Shown here one piece after another: positions 18,068-27,513 of a stretch of 64,000 nucleotides of DNA. This DNA comes from Caballeronia sp. dw_276 (GTDB lineage: Bacteria; Pseudomonadota; Gammaproteobacteria; Burkholderiales; Burkholderiaceae), in contig NZ_JAAVUV010000002.1 in assembly GCF_018449635.1 (NCBI RefSeq), forward strand, positions 62,001-126,000, given 5' to 3'. A program made the translations under genes and the position numbers. The notes below the pieces were generated by a model. That model searched no databases. It saw only the letters and a list, made by a program, of their open reading frames with translations, and was not told the DNA's origin. Numbering within the stretch: the first letter of the stretch is position 1; each line of letters opens with the position of its first letter.

Positions 18068-19198
18068 TCAGGCTCTTGCCAGCGGCGCGATGCCTTCTTT
18101 TATGTCGGCATCGCGCAGCATTTGCTGCGTCAACACGACATGCTGACGCGCGAAACCGCGCGTCGTCAGATCCTTGGATGTCAACTCACGTTGTGCGCGG
18201 CGGATGCGTTCGGTCGTAGCCTCGGGGTCCGCGCCTAAAGCGGCAACGGTTTCACGAAGACTGCGCGGATCGTGGACCGGAACATAAGAGACGGAATCAG
18301 GCGAGAAATAATCCGTGAGCCCGCCAATGTCGGTCGCGACCACCGCCTTACCCGCCATTACGCCTTCCAGCATCACCGTGATCCCCGATGCATGATGATT
18401 GGGATGCAACGGCACCACGATCACATCGGCCCATTCATAGAGCTTGCGTTGCTCATCGATACCCGACACGGGTCCGACCACGACGTTGTCCGCCACGCTC
18501 GGCCGCGAGACCTTGCGCTGCGTTGCAAGCCGTGCGGAAAAACGCTTGTCGTTCTCGAAGGCTTCCATGAAGGTCTGCCAGTCGCGATCGCGATCATTGC
18601 CGATCGCGGCCACGCGCAACGGTTCATGCGGGCGCCATTGCGACACGGGCTGCAATGGGAAATCGTCCGTGCTGATTCCATAGAGCACCACGGTTGCCTC
18701 GCGGTTCCAGAATTGCCTGACGAGCGCGGCGTTGTCGGTGGTATGGGTTGTCAGCAGGTCCGCCCGGCTGAGCAGCTTCTTGTAGACGAACCGCTTGAAA
18801 CCGCTGAGCGACTTCCAGAGATCGAGCAACCAGACGCTTTGCGCAAGCAGCAACGGCTTGCGTCCACGCTTGAGCATCAACAGCGCAGCGGCGGAGAGAT
18901 ATTCGCGCTCGGTATGCGTCCAGATGACATCAGCTTCGAGCAACGCATGTCGATTGCGAAACGTATGAATGACATCGCAGCCGAGGAGCGCTTTCAGGCC
19001 GCGCCGGATGGAGCGCATCACGCGCCCTTCATGATGATCCTGCGAGTACGAAAGCGCCATGGATTCAGACTCGGCGTAGTGATAGCCGTACAGGCAACCC
19101 ACGTTGTCATCTTTGCGATAACGGCTCGGATCGACGCCGTAATACAGATGAACGTGGACCTTCGCCGGCACGCTGGCTACAGTGCTCTTCGATCCCAT
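18068..19198 (-). CDS. Glycosyltransferase (GT-B, family 1/4 type)
   Basis: 376 residues from the ATG at 19198 (GGGGGATTG before it). The C-terminal half has the GT-B donor-site pattern, ADVIVVPLHPNHHASGITVMLEGVMAGKAVVATD, where the Glu contacts the nucleotide sugar. No signal peptide or membrane span is seen, so it acts on the cytoplasmic face. It stands alone rather than in a polysaccharide cluster. The VpsR-like regulator about 3 kb away makes an exopolysaccharide role plausible but unproven. Confidence 0.78.
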   Translation of the reverse strand: MGSKSTVASVPAKVHVHLYYGVDPSRYRKDDNVGCLYGYHYAESESMALSYSQDHHEGRVMRSIRRGLKALLGCDVIHTFRNRHALLEADVIWTHTEREYLSAAALLMLKRGRKPLLLAQSVWLLDLWKSLSGFKRFVYKKLLSRADLLTTHTTDNAALVRQFWNREATVVLYGISTDDFPLQPVSQWRPHEPLRVAAIGNDRDRDWQTFMEAFENDKRFSARLATQRKVSRPSVADNVVVGPVSGIDEQRKLYEWADVIVVPLHPNHHASGITVMLEGVMAGKAVVATDIGGLTDYFSPDSVSYVPVHDPRSLRETVAALGADPEATTERIRRAQRELTSKDLTTRGFARQHVVLTQQMLRDADIKEGIAPLARA

Positions 19199-19637
19199 CA
19201 ATCCCCCGATAAAAACGCCCGGCCTAAGCACTGGCCACGCTAAAAAACGCATCGTACAGGGACCGCGACTATCGTCCAGTACGACGTGAGGCGCAGCGTA
19301 GGGTAGACCACACAACAAGACGCCATGCAGGCTTTGTGTTCGGCAGCACGCAAACAATACGAAGGGATTCTGCTAGGCCAGATGCGCACATGGCATCGGG
19401 CCTTTTGTTGTTCGTATCGATGTTCTCGTTCGTTGAAGATCCCTTCATTCGCAGACTTGATTTGACACTGCCTGACACTTCACGCGCATCTATTTGTTTC
19501 GCAATAAGCGGCATGGCACATAGGGCGCACGGTTGACCTGGATTCAGGGCACATTTGTTCGGCTTGCAACATTCATCGCATTACCCCCGTTGATAAATTC
19601 CGCTCGCATTCAAATAACAAATACCGGGGTGATTCTC
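19199..19637. other. Divergent intergenic region, glycosyltransferase/autotransporter
   Basis: 439 bases with no convincing gene. A direct repeat TGACACT-N4-TGACACT (in TTGACACTGCCTGACACT, near 19463) is the only pattern I see. It could be a promoter element, since TTGACA is a perfect -35 match. No clear -10, operator or terminator was found. Confidence 0.4.
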
Positions 19638-22600
19638 ATGTCCAGTCCTGTTCGTTCGCGAGCGATCTCGCTTGCACCGTCGTTGCTGCTGATTCCATTT
19701 CTTCTCAACCCGATTGCTGCCGCAGCCGCATGCGCAGTGAACGGCCAAACCACGACTTGCAGTACCGGCGCACCGAACCCATGGACGAAGACAATCGGCA
19801 CGGGCGACGCACCGGGTAATGACGACCGCACGGTCACGATCAACAACGGCGCTACCGTACGCACGAAGGACGCGTCGGCGATCAGCATTGGCGACCGCGC
19901 CAACATCACGGTCAAGTCGGGCGGCACGGTCAGCAACACTGCCGTTGTCGCACCGGGCAACTATGACACCGGCGCCAACACGATCGAGTTCCGCGACAAC
20001 GGCACGCTCACGGTGGAAGCCGGCGGCAAGGTGCTGTCCACTGGGACCGAGCCGAATGGCGAAGCCGTGAACCTGCAAGGCACGGGCAGTGTGATCAGGA
20101 ACAGCGGCCTGATTCAGTCGAGCCATGCCGCCGCAATCTGGTTTCAGAACATGTCGGGCAGCAACACGGTCATCAACACGGAGACCGGCGTGATTGCCGC
20201 GCCTGAAAACGTGACTGGATCGAGCGGCAGCGGCGCGATCGACTTCACGAACAAGGGCAAGGTCATCGGCAACATCGTGTTCTCCCCTGCAGATGACTTC
20301 ATGCGCATCTACACCGGCTCGACGGTGCAAGGCAGCATCATCGGCGGCGCGGGGAACAACCAGTTGTTCCTGAGCGGCACCGGTACCGATACGCTGGACA
20401 CTTCGGTCAGCGGCGACATCACTGGCTTCCAGACACTCATCAAGAACGACACCGGCACGTGGACGCTCAACGGCATCCTGCCCGACGTGCAGACGGCGGA
20501 AGTTGCTGGCGGCAAGCTGATCCTGACCGGCGACAACAGCGCTTATGCAGGACAGTTCAAGGTCGATGCCCCCGGCACGCTCGAAGCACGCGCGCAGAGT
20601 TTGCCATCGGCGATTACGGACAACGGGCTTGTGCGCTTCGCGCAAACCGACGACGGCACGTACGCGGGATTGTTGAGCGGCACGGGTTCCATCGAAAAAA
20701 CCGGTGCGGGCACGTTGACGCTGGCGCCTGCCGCAGTCGGCGGCAACACGTATTCCGGCGGCACGCTGATCACGCAAGGCACGATCAACATCAGCGCCGA
20801 TAACGCCCTGGGTGCGCCCACCGGCGGCGTGACGTTCAATGGCGGCACGCTGCAACTCGGCAACAACCTGGACCTTGCGGTCACGCGAGCAATCACGATT
20901 GGCACGGATGGCGGCACCATCGATACGCAACAGTTTTCTTCCACACTCTCGCAGGCCGTGACCGGCTCGGGCGCGTTGACGAAGCTGGGCAGCGGCCAGC
21001 TCACCATGAACGGCGCAAGCACCTACGGCGACACGAACGTGCTTGCCGGCACGCTCGCAGTCGGCGATGCACAACACGCGAACGCCACGATCGGCACGGG
21101 CACGACGACCGTTGCAGATGGCGCGACGCTCGGCGGCTTCGGCACGGTGCTGGGGTCGGTGAACAACTCGGGCACCATCGCGGTCGCGAACGCGTTGCCG
21201 GCGTTCTCGGCAAGCTCGACGGGGTCGTTCCTGATCCAGGGCAATCTCACGAACAACGCCACGATCAACCTCGCGGCTGCATCAGGCACGACGGGCAATG
21301 TGCTGAACGTCAGCGGCAACTACGTGGGCAACAACGCGAAGCTGATCGTCAACACGGTGATGAACGAAGGCGGTGCTGCATCGAACCAGTTCACGGACAA
21401 GCTCGTGATTGGCGGCAATGCAAGCGGTGATACGACCGTGACCGTGAAGCCGACGGGACTTGGCGCGCTGACAGTCGGCGATGGCATCAAGGTCGTGCAG
21501 GTGAATGGCACGGCTGCATCGGGCACGTTCCATATGGCAGCGCCGGTTCAGGCGGGCGCGTACGAGTATCTGCTGTATCAGGGTGGATCGGGACGGCCGA
21601 GCGACTTCTACTTGCGTTCATCGCTGGAGAATCCGCCGGTTACGCCGCCGGTTACGCCACCTGTGACACCACCGGTAACGCCTCCTGTGACGCCTCCGGT
21701 GACGCCTCCGAAGACACCGCCGGCCACGACGCCGCCCGTCACGACCACGCCCACTCCGCCCATCGACACCGCAGTGATCGGCGGTACGGGCACGCCGCCC
21801 ACGGCGCCTACGTCGCCGGCTCCGATTGCGTATCGTCCGGCCGTGGTGGGTTATTCGCTGACGCCGTCGCTGAACATCGACTATGGTTTCGCGATCCTGA
21901 GCCGCTTGCATGAACGCGTGGGCGACATCGCCAGTCTCGAGAAAGCGCAAGGCGCGCACGACAACGGCGTGTGGGGACGCATCGGCGGCCAGAACCTCGA
22001 CGCGAATTCCGGCAACCGTTTCTCCGCCGATGAACGCACGTTCTTCGCGCAGTTCGGCAAGGACTGGACGTTGACGTCGAACCCGGCGGGCGGCAGCACG
22101 CACGCAGGTGTCACGCTGACGATCGGCTCGACCTCGGCAACCTTCGAAGACAGCGCGCGTAGCCTGAATCCGACGCTCGGCACCGGTACCGGTTCAGTGG
22201 AGACGCAAGCACAATCGCTCGGCGGCTACTGGACGAAGTACCTGAAGGACGGCAGCTATTTCGATGCCGTCGCGCAGCTGACCCACTATCGCAACAAGTA
22301 CGGCGATGTGTACGGCGGCGGTGCTTCGCAGAACGGCTACGGCACGGGCCTTTCGGGCGAAGTCGGCAAGCCGTTGCTGCTCGGCTCTACGACGATTGCC
22401 ATCGAACCGCAGGCGCAGTTGATGTACCAGTATCTGCATCTGAATGGTTTCAACGATGGCATCTCGCCCGTCGGAAGCACATCGAGCAACGCGTTGCGCG
22501 GCCGCGCCGGGTTCCGCATCTTCAAGGCGAACCTGAGCAACGACACGAAGACGGGTGCATTGACGCCTTACTTCACGGCCGACGTGCTGCACGACTTCCT

Positions 22601-22799
22601 GAGCCCGGGCAACACGACGGTGGATGGATCGACCTTCAACGGCGCGTTTTCGAAGACGTGGTATGAACTCGGCGTGGGACTGACGACCAGCATGGGCAAG
22701 TCGTCGGAGATGTATGCCAACGTGAAGTACGCACGGAACATTGGCGGGGATTATCGCCGGGGCGTGTTTGGTCAGGTCGGATATAAGTTCAGCTGGTAA
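19638..22799 (+). CDS. Autotransporter with PATR-type passenger and Pro-Thr linker
   Basis: 1053 residues. A signal peptide (PSLLLIPFLLNPIAAAAA) ends near residue 32. The passenger is a Gly/Thr/Asn-rich beta-helix with passenger-associated repeats (GTLTLAPAAVGGNTYSGGTL). A proline-threonine linker with six PPVT units follows, then a C-terminal autotransporter barrel of about 280 residues ending in ...GYKFSW with a terminal aromatic. Such proteins are displayed on the outer surface as adhesins or enzymes; no protease triad was recognised. A strong terminator follows at 22827. Confidence 0.87.
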   Translation: MSSPVRSRAISLAPSLLLIPFLLNPIAAAAACAVNGQTTTCSTGAPNPWTKTIGTGDAPGNDDRTVTINNGATVRTKDASAISIGDRANITVKSGGTVSNTAVVAPGNYDTGANTIEFRDNGTLTVEAGGKVLSTGTEPNGEAVNLQGTGSVIRNSGLIQSSHAAAIWFQNMSGSNTVINTETGVIAAPENVTGSSGSGAIDFTNKGKVIGNIVFSPADDFMRIYTGSTVQGSIIGGAGNNQLFLSGTGTDTLDTSVSGDITGFQTLIKNDTGTWTLNGILPDVQTAEVAGGKLILTGDNSAYAGQFKVDAPGTLEARAQSLPSAITDNGLVRFAQTDDGTYAGLLSGTGSIEKTGAGTLTLAPAAVGGNTYSGGTLITQGTINISADNALGAPTGGVTFNGGTLQLGNNLDLAVTRAITIGTDGGTIDTQQFSSTLSQAVTGSGALTKLGSGQLTMNGASTYGDTNVLAGTLAVGDAQHANATIGTGTTTVADGATLGGFGTVLGSVNNSGTIAVANALPAFSASSTGSFLIQGNLTNNATINLAAASGTTGNVLNVSGNYVGNNAKLIVNTVMNEGGAASNQFTDKLVIGGNASGDTTVTVKPTGLGALTVGDGIKVVQVNGTAASGTFHMAAPVQAGAYEYLLYQGGSGRPSDFYLRSSLENPPVTPPVTPPVTPPVTPPVTPPVTPPKTPPATTPPVTTTPTPPIDTAVIGGTGTPPTAPTSPAPIAYRPAVVGYSLTPSLNIDYGFAILSRLHERVGDIASLEKAQGAHDNGVWGRIGGQNLDANSGNRFSADERTFFAQFGKDWTLTSNPAGGSTHAGVTLTIGSTSATFEDSARSLNPTLGTGTGSVETQAQSLGGYWTKYLKDGSYFDAVAQLTHYRNKYGDVYGGGASQNGYGTGLSGEVGKPLLLGSTTIAIEPQAQLMYQYLHLNGFNDGISPVGSTSSNALRGRAGFRIFKANLSNDTKTGALTPYFTADVLHDFLSPGNTTVDGSTFNGAFSKTWYELGVGLTTSMGKSSEMYANVKYARNIGGDYRRGVFGQVGYKFSW
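21633..21728 (+). repeat. 12-base repeats coding for PPVT units in the autotransporter linker
   Basis: Six PPVT units, then PPKT and PPAT, in phase with the reading frame. The synonymous third bases differ between units, so the array is old or kept by selection on the protein. Copy number may vary between strains. Confidence 0.85.
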
Positions 22800-22826
22800 G
22801 AACAACCGTAGTACCTGGGCTTTGAG

Positions 22827-22871
22827 CGGGGGAATCACGAACGTCATGTTCGTGATTCCCCCGTTTTTTTT
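22827..22871 (+). terminator. Rho-independent terminator of the autotransporter gene
   Basis: A perfect 16-base-pair stem (arms 22827-22842 and 22848-22863) with a five-base loop is followed by eight T (22864-22871). It begins 28 bases after the autotransporter stop. Confidence 0.95.
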
Positions 22872-22994
22872 GTGGGCCGCTTGTTCAGGCCCTGCAGCGA
22901 TGTGAAAATGAGGCGATCATCTGCATGTGTGCGATACCTTACGATTTTCCCTTCGCCATTCAACAACAGAGACCCATTTCAGGAGAGCATTGCC

Positions 22995-23762
22995 GTGAAT
23001 TCAGAATCAGACCGTCGCGCGCGCATCGCCATTGTCACCGGAGCGGGAGCAGGCATTGGCCGCGCTGCATCGCTTGCGTTATTGCAGGACGGCTGGACCG
23101 TGGTGGCCGCGGGACGCCGCCTCGAACCGCTCGAACAACTTGCCGCCGACGCACCCGAAGGCAGCCGCGTGCTGCCCTGCCCCTGCGACGTGGCTGATCC
23201 CGAAGCCGTGAAGAATCTGTTCGCCACTGCGGTTAATACATATGGCCGCATCGACTTGCTGTTCAACAACGCGGGGGTATCGAATCCGCCAGGACCGTTC
23301 GAGGACTGGACCGTCGAGCAGTGGAAGTCGGTCATCGATATCAATCTCAGCGGCATGTTCTATTGCATCCAGCAAGCGTTCCGCGTGATGCGCGCGCAGA
23401 CGCCCATGGGCGGGCGGATCATCAACAACGGTTCGATATCGGCGACATCGCCGCGTCCGAATTCCATCGCGTACACGGCGACCAAGCATGCGGTCGAGGG
23501 CATGACGAAGTCGGCCTCGCTCGATGGCCGCAAGTATGACATTGCAGTAGGCCAGATCGATATCGGCAATGCGCAGACCGATCTCGCGGCGCGCATGGCG
23601 AAGGGCGTGCCGCAGGCGAATGGAGAAATCGCCGCCGAGCCCATGCTCGATGTGAACATCGTCGGGCAGTCGGTGCGCTATATGGCGAGCCTGCCGCTGG
23701 AAGCAAACATCCTGTTCCACACGGTCATGCCGGCGAAGATGCCTTTCGTAGGTCGCGGATAA
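22995..23762 (+). CDS. SDR-family oxidoreductase
   Basis: 255 residues, classical SDR: cofactor motif [11 protein letters not shown] near the N-terminus, NNAG ([13 protein letters not shown]), catalytic Ser in GSISATSP and YTATK for Tyr-xxx-Lys. The start is GTG at 22995, with AGGAGA eight bases upstream; the longer frame begins inside the autotransporter terminator. It stands alone between that terminator and the convergent TonB receptor gene. Substrate unknown. Confidence 0.85.
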   Translation: MNSESDRRARIAIVTGAGAGIGRAASLALLQDGWTVVAAGRRLEPLEQLAADAPEGSRVLPCPCDVADPEAVKNLFATAVNTYGRIDLLFNNAGVSNPPGPFEDWTVEQWKSVIDINLSGMFYCIQQAFRVMRAQTPMGGRIINNGSISATSPRPNSIAYTATKHAVEGMTKSASLDGRKYDIAVGQIDIGNAQTDLAARMAKGVPQANGEIAAEPMLDVNIVGQSVRYMASLPLEANILFHTVMPAKMPFVGRG

Positions 23763-23813
23763 CGATCACGCCAAAAGCGGCGGCGCATTATTTCGAGTCG
23801 CCGCTTCGAACGC

Positions 23814-25958
23814 TTACATGCGCCAGCGGGCCGTCACCGTGAAGGTACGCGGATCGCCCGGCATGTTGCTCATATCCGCGTTGCCGTGCGCGGAGATGAA
23901 GTAGTTGCGATTGAACAGGTTATCGAGCGTCAAGGTAACGTCGACCTTCTTACCGTGATAACCGGCGCCAAGATCGAACGTGACGAAGGACGGCAGCGTG
24001 ACCAGATCGCTCGCCGACGTAAACCGCGCCGACTGGAACTGGCTGCCGCCCGCTACGTAGAAGCCGTAAGGCAGATCGCGCTTGATCCAGATGCTCGCGC
24101 TGTGCCGCGGCGAGAGACCTGGCGTGCTGTCGTGCAGCGAGATGCCGGCCGCGGTTGCCTGGGGCGATCCCTGCACGTTCCCGTTCAAATACGTATAGCC
24201 GCCAAACACGGACCACTTCGGCGCGACCTCGCCGGCAAACGACAACTCCACGCCACGCGAATGCTGCGTGCCGATAGGCAGCGAGAACGTCGGGTTTGTC
24301 GGATCGGCGATCTGCTGGTTGGTCTGCTTCATATCGAATAAGGCGATGCTCGCATTCGCGTGTCCGCCGATGTCGAACTTCGAGCCCACTTCGAAGCTCG
24401 TCGTCTTCTGCGGCTCGAGCGTGGATGCATTGGCGACCACGCCGTTGCTGATGAGCGTATCGGCCAGCGGCGAGAACGACTGACTGTAAGTGCCGTACAA
24501 CGTCACCCATTCGAGCGGCTCGTACATGAGGCCAACGCGCGGGCTCCATGCGCGATCCGTGCGCGCGAGGTTCACGCCCGCCGCCGTATAGTCGCGACGC
24601 GTCTGGTCGATATAGTCAAAGCGCAAACCTGCAAGCACCTTCCAGTGTTCGGTCAGCGAAATCAGGTCCTGCGCATAAAGCCCGGCAATGCCGATCACCG
24701 TAGAGCCATTGGTCGTCGCGAGCGTGCCGGGTTTGATGCCGGGAAGATCGATTTGTTGCGGGCTGAAGAGGTTGTAGGTCGCGACGTTCTTGTTCGTATA
24801 GATGGTGTCGAACTTTTGCTGTTGCGATAATTCAAGGCCATACAAGACTTCGTTCTTCATGCCGAACAGCGTCGCTTTTTGCGTCAGTTCGAACATGCCG
24901 TCGACGCCATGATCGTTGCGAAACCGCGTTGACTCGTCGAGCGTCACCACCGGATTCGCGGCCGTCTTGATCGGTTCGTAGTTGACGTAATTCTTGCGCT
25001 CGAGCGAGAAGTCATACGCGCGCACGGCTGCATGGAACGAGAGCGAGTCGTTGAATCGATGATCCAGCGACGCCGTCGCGCTCTCCACCGTAATGTCGTT
25101 ATAGGACGTGTTGGCCGCGTTCGCCGAGCCGTAGTAGGTGTTGTGCGGCACGTCGACCGGCCGCCCAAGGTAGGCGGGCAACCCCTGGTCCGACGTGCGC
25201 CGGTCATGCAGGTAATCGGCTTCGAGATTCAGCGTGGTGTCGGCATCGATCTTGAATTGAGCGGATGGCGCCACGGCCTGGCGGTTCAACTGGAACTGAT
25301 CGCGAAAGCTGTTGGAGTTCTCGTCGGCACCCGTGATGCGGAAACGCGCTGCGTCGTTGGCATTCAATCCGATGTCGAACTCACCGCGACGTTCACCCTC
25401 CGTTCCAAGCGACACGCCGACTTCCTGCTGTGGATCGGCCTCGGGCTTCTTCAACGTCCGGTTGATCAGCCCGCCGGCCGATCCGCGTCCGTACAGCACC
25501 GCGGCGGGTCCTTTCAATACCTCAACGCTCTGCACGTTGGACAGGTCGCGGTAGTACAGCGAGTCGTCGCGAATGCCATCGACATACTGGTCAGTGATGC
25601 TGTTGAAACCACGAATGGTGACCTGGTCACGCTGCCCGTCGCCGACTGAGAAGCCTACCCCCGGCACATTGCGCAACGCCTCCTGGATCGACGTGGCGTT
25701 CTGTTCTTCGATAAGCGCACGCGGCACGACGGTAACGGTCTGCGGCACATCCATGAGCGACGTGCTGGTTTTGGTGGCGGTCCTGGAGCGGCTCGTGTCG
25801 TACGTCGTGCGATCCGTTTGTGCGTTGATGTTGATTGCGGGCAACGTGGCTGCGGGAGCCGGCGGCACGGATGGCGTTTCTTGCGCGAGCAAAGGGCGCG
25901 TGCCGGCAAGCGAGGTGGCAATGACAAGCGCGCGGCAAGCTTTCTTCTTGATAGACAT
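23814..25958 (-). CDS. TonB-dependent siderophore receptor
   Basis: 714 residues. A signal peptide ends at RPLLAQ (about residue 26). The plug domain shows DVPQTVTVVPRALIEEQ and VPGVGFSVGDGQRDQVTIRGF; the barrel ends in TFTVTARWRM. This is the FhuE/FpvA-like hydroxamate-type siderophore receptor group. It acts in the outer membrane with TonB-ExbBD. The ATG at 25958 fits the signal peptide. No sigma/anti-sigma pair or siderophore genes are adjacent. No convincing Fur box was found upstream. Confidence 0.87.
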   Translation of the reverse strand: MSIKKKACRALVIATSLAGTRPLLAQETPSVPPAPAATLPAININAQTDRTTYDTSRSRTATKTSTSLMDVPQTVTVVPRALIEEQNATSIQEALRNVPGVGFSVGDGQRDQVTIRGFNSITDQYVDGIRDDSLYYRDLSNVQSVEVLKGPAAVLYGRGSAGGLINRTLKKPEADPQQEVGVSLGTEGERRGEFDIGLNANDAARFRITGADENSNSFRDQFQLNRQAVAPSAQFKIDADTTLNLEADYLHDRRTSDQGLPAYLGRPVDVPHNTYYGSANAANTSYNDITVESATASLDHRFNDSLSFHAAVRAYDFSLERKNYVNYEPIKTAANPVVTLDESTRFRNDHGVDGMFELTQKATLFGMKNEVLYGLELSQQQKFDTIYTNKNVATYNLFSPQQIDLPGIKPGTLATTNGSTVIGIAGLYAQDLISLTEHWKVLAGLRFDYIDQTRRDYTAAGVNLARTDRAWSPRVGLMYEPLEWVTLYGTYSQSFSPLADTLISNGVVANASTLEPQKTTSFEVGSKFDIGGHANASIALFDMKQTNQQIADPTNPTFSLPIGTQHSRGVELSFAGEVAPKWSVFGGYTYLNGNVQGSPQATAAGISLHDSTPGLSPRHSASIWIKRDLPYGFYVAGGSQFQSARFTSASDLVTLPSFVTFDLGAGYHGKKVDVTLTLDNLFNRNYFISAHGNADMSNMPGDPRTFTVTARWRM

Positions 25959-26371
25959 GGAAAGGTTCGTAGGGTTGAAGACGATAAAGCGACGCAAATG
26001 CAACTGGAACAGCCGAGCCGCAGTTACCACGAACACCATGCGTTTCGAGAAGACACGACAACGGCTGCCGTGGAACGGCATTCGATGTGGGGAGGAGGTT
26101 TTGTTTGACCGCGTGAGGCGCAGAGGGCTCGAACGCGGCTCAAGCCGATATATTTCGGCTTGTCATATTTCGAAAGACTGGATAATAGCTTCAATAAAAC
26201 GGCTAACGCGCATACCCTAAGAACGCTTAGGGCCTTTAATCAAGCATTCGCAAATCCTGCGAGCCACGCGATTATATTTATTACGATTCAGTAATTTAAA
26301 ATTATGCCAACGTTAGGAATTTGATTGTATTTTGAATGCTTTCGCCGCTTTAGAAATTCAACGCAGACGAG
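25959..26371. other. AT-rich promoter region of the TonB receptor
   Basis: A gene-free stretch that turns clearly AT-rich after 26160. It holds the dyad at 26141-26162 and several TAT-rich -10-like strings reading leftward. No ORF with a believable ribosome site was found. Confidence 0.45.
26141..26162. promoter_or_regulatory. Dyad upstream of the TonB receptor
   Basis: CAAGCCGA-N6-TCGGCTTG, eight perfect pairs, about 180 bases before the receptor start and beside the AT-rich promoter zone. It is either an operator or a leader hairpin. It does not match a Fur consensus. Confidence 0.45.
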
Positions 26372-26402
26372 CAAAAAAAAAGCGCCATGCGAACATGGCG
26401 CT
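26372..26402 (-). terminator. Rho-independent terminator for the 26471-26680 gene
   Basis: Stem AGCGCCATG/CATGGCGCT with a four-base loop. On the leftward transcript it is followed by a run of nine U (26381-26373). Confidence 0.9.
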
Positions 26403-26470
26403 TAAAATTCTAGCTTCCGAGGGGATGGGCTAGAACTGAGAGACGGTCAAGCGGCAGGCCTCGCGCACGC

Positions 26471-26680
26471 TCAATGCATGACGCCGAAAAATGCCATGAC
26501 GGCATCGTCGGGACTCAGGCCCACTTCAAAATATCCTTGCAAACGCTCAGCGGTCGGATCGTCGAGCCGGAATGGCGGCCGTATGAAACTCGCCGCCACC
26601 GCTCGTTCGTACCAGAGGCTTATCCACTCCTTCAGATCAACGAGCATCAACTCTTCAGCCACTACAGATTGGTCGGCCAT
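26471..26680 (-). CDS. Small protein of unknown function beside the phosphorelay
   Basis: 69 residues, acidic to neutral, with no signal peptide or membrane segment. A Trp/Tyr-rich helix (VDLKEWISLWYERAV) and an ending GLSPDDAVMAFFGVMH are its notable parts. ATG 26680 was chosen because GGAG lies five bases upstream; an extended frame to 26779 or 26788 is less likely. It has its own terminator. The region upstream contains an AGGAAATCCT dyad related to the triple repeat before the unknown gene at 31861-32217. I do not recognise a family. Confidence 0.6.
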   Translation of the reverse strand: MADQSVVAEELMLVDLKEWISLWYERAVAASFIRPPFRLDDPTAERLQGYFEVGLSPDDAVMAFFGVMH

Positions 26681-26850
26681 AAGATCTCCGCAACCTCGTC
26701 CGGGCGAACGCTGTGAACGAAACAGGGATTTATCGCTGAAACGCGCATCATGCGCGCGCATCGTTTCATACAGCTTCATGTTAACCACTGCGCCTCGATT
26801 TGCCAGTCGGCGGAAGCGGATTTTCCCTTAGGCGATTCCTGATTCTGCTA

Positions 26851-26864
26851 TCAGGATTTCCTGA
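26851..26864. promoter_or_regulatory. AGGAAATCCT-type dyad
   Basis: TCAGGATTTCCTGA, six-base perfect arms around TT. On the leftward strand it reads AGGAAATCCT, and 22 bases further on lies a weaker AGGAATCGCC. This resembles the GGGAAAYCCT repeats at 32276-32329, which have the same 22-base period. It is a possible site for the LuxR-type regulator encoded next door. Confidence 0.45.
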
Positions 26865-26880
26865 CAGATCAAGTCGATCG

Positions 26881-27513
26881 CTATTCTGTTACCAGTCCGT
26901 GCCTCACCGCGTATCGGATCATTTCCGAATTATTGTTAAGGCCAAGCTTTTGCATGAGCCGCATCTTGTGTGTGCTGATCGTCTTGGCGCTAAGCGACAA
27001 CGCATCGGCAATATCGTTGATGCTGCTGCCTGCCGCGAGCAACCGCAACACCTGGAATTCGCGATCCGACAGGATTTCGTGCGGCGGACCATCGTTGGAC
27101 GGGGCATCGAAGACAATCGCATCCACGAGCTTTGGATCGATAAACCGTCCGCCCGCCGCGAGTTTGCGAATGGCCGCGAGCAAAACCTCCAGGTCGCTGT
27201 CCTTCGTGACATAACCCGTTGCGCCCGCACGCAACGCGCGCGAAACGACCTGCCCTTCGTTGTGGATGCTCAGCACGAGAATGGGCAGTGCAGGCTGTTC
27301 GGCGCGCACGCGCCGGATCAGGTCCACACCGCTGATGCCTGGCATGGTCATGTCGAGCATCAGCAGGTCGACGTGACAGGCACGCAGCTTGTCCACCACG
27401 TCGGCGCCGTGCGCCGCTTCGCCGACCACCTGGATATCGGTCGTGGTCGCGACGATCTGCTTGAGTCCGCTTCGTACGATTGCGTGGTCATCGGCTATAA
27501 AAATACTGATCAT
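26881..27513 (-). CDS. LuxR/FixJ-type response regulator
   Basis: 210 residues. The receiver domain (1-120) has DD8-9, phospho-acceptor Asp54 in LLMLDMTMPG and the Lys of VTKDSD. The C-terminal LuxR helix-turn-helix (about 145-205) reads LSDREFQVLRLLAAG and IADALSLSAKTISTHKMRL. The start overlaps the kinase stop as ATGA, so it is the last gene of a three-gene phosphorelay operon. Likely DNA targets are the AGGAAATCC-like elements on both sides of the operon. Confidence 0.92.
   Translation of the reverse strand: MISIFIADDHAIVRSGLKQIVATTTDIQVVGEAAHGADVVDKLRACHVDLLMLDMTMPGISGVDLIRRVRAEQPALPILVLSIHNEGQVVSRALRAGATGYVTKDSDLEVLLAAIRKLAAGGRFIDPKLVDAIVFDAPSNDGPPHEILSDREFQVLRLLAAGSSINDIADALSLSAKTISTHKMRLMQKLGLNNNSEMIRYAVRHGLVTE

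Noticed and set aside
19581-21077. 498-codon open frame on the minus strand
   Set aside because: Antisense to the repetitive autotransporter passenger; Arg/Ala-rich with no domain.
21633-21728. CRISPR-like or satellite repeat
   Set aside because: The units are in frame and encode a Pro-Thr linker of the autotransporter.
25959-26371. Fur box before the TonB receptor
   Set aside because: AT-rich sequence is present, but no stretch matches the 19-base GATAATGATAATCATTATC pattern well enough to report.
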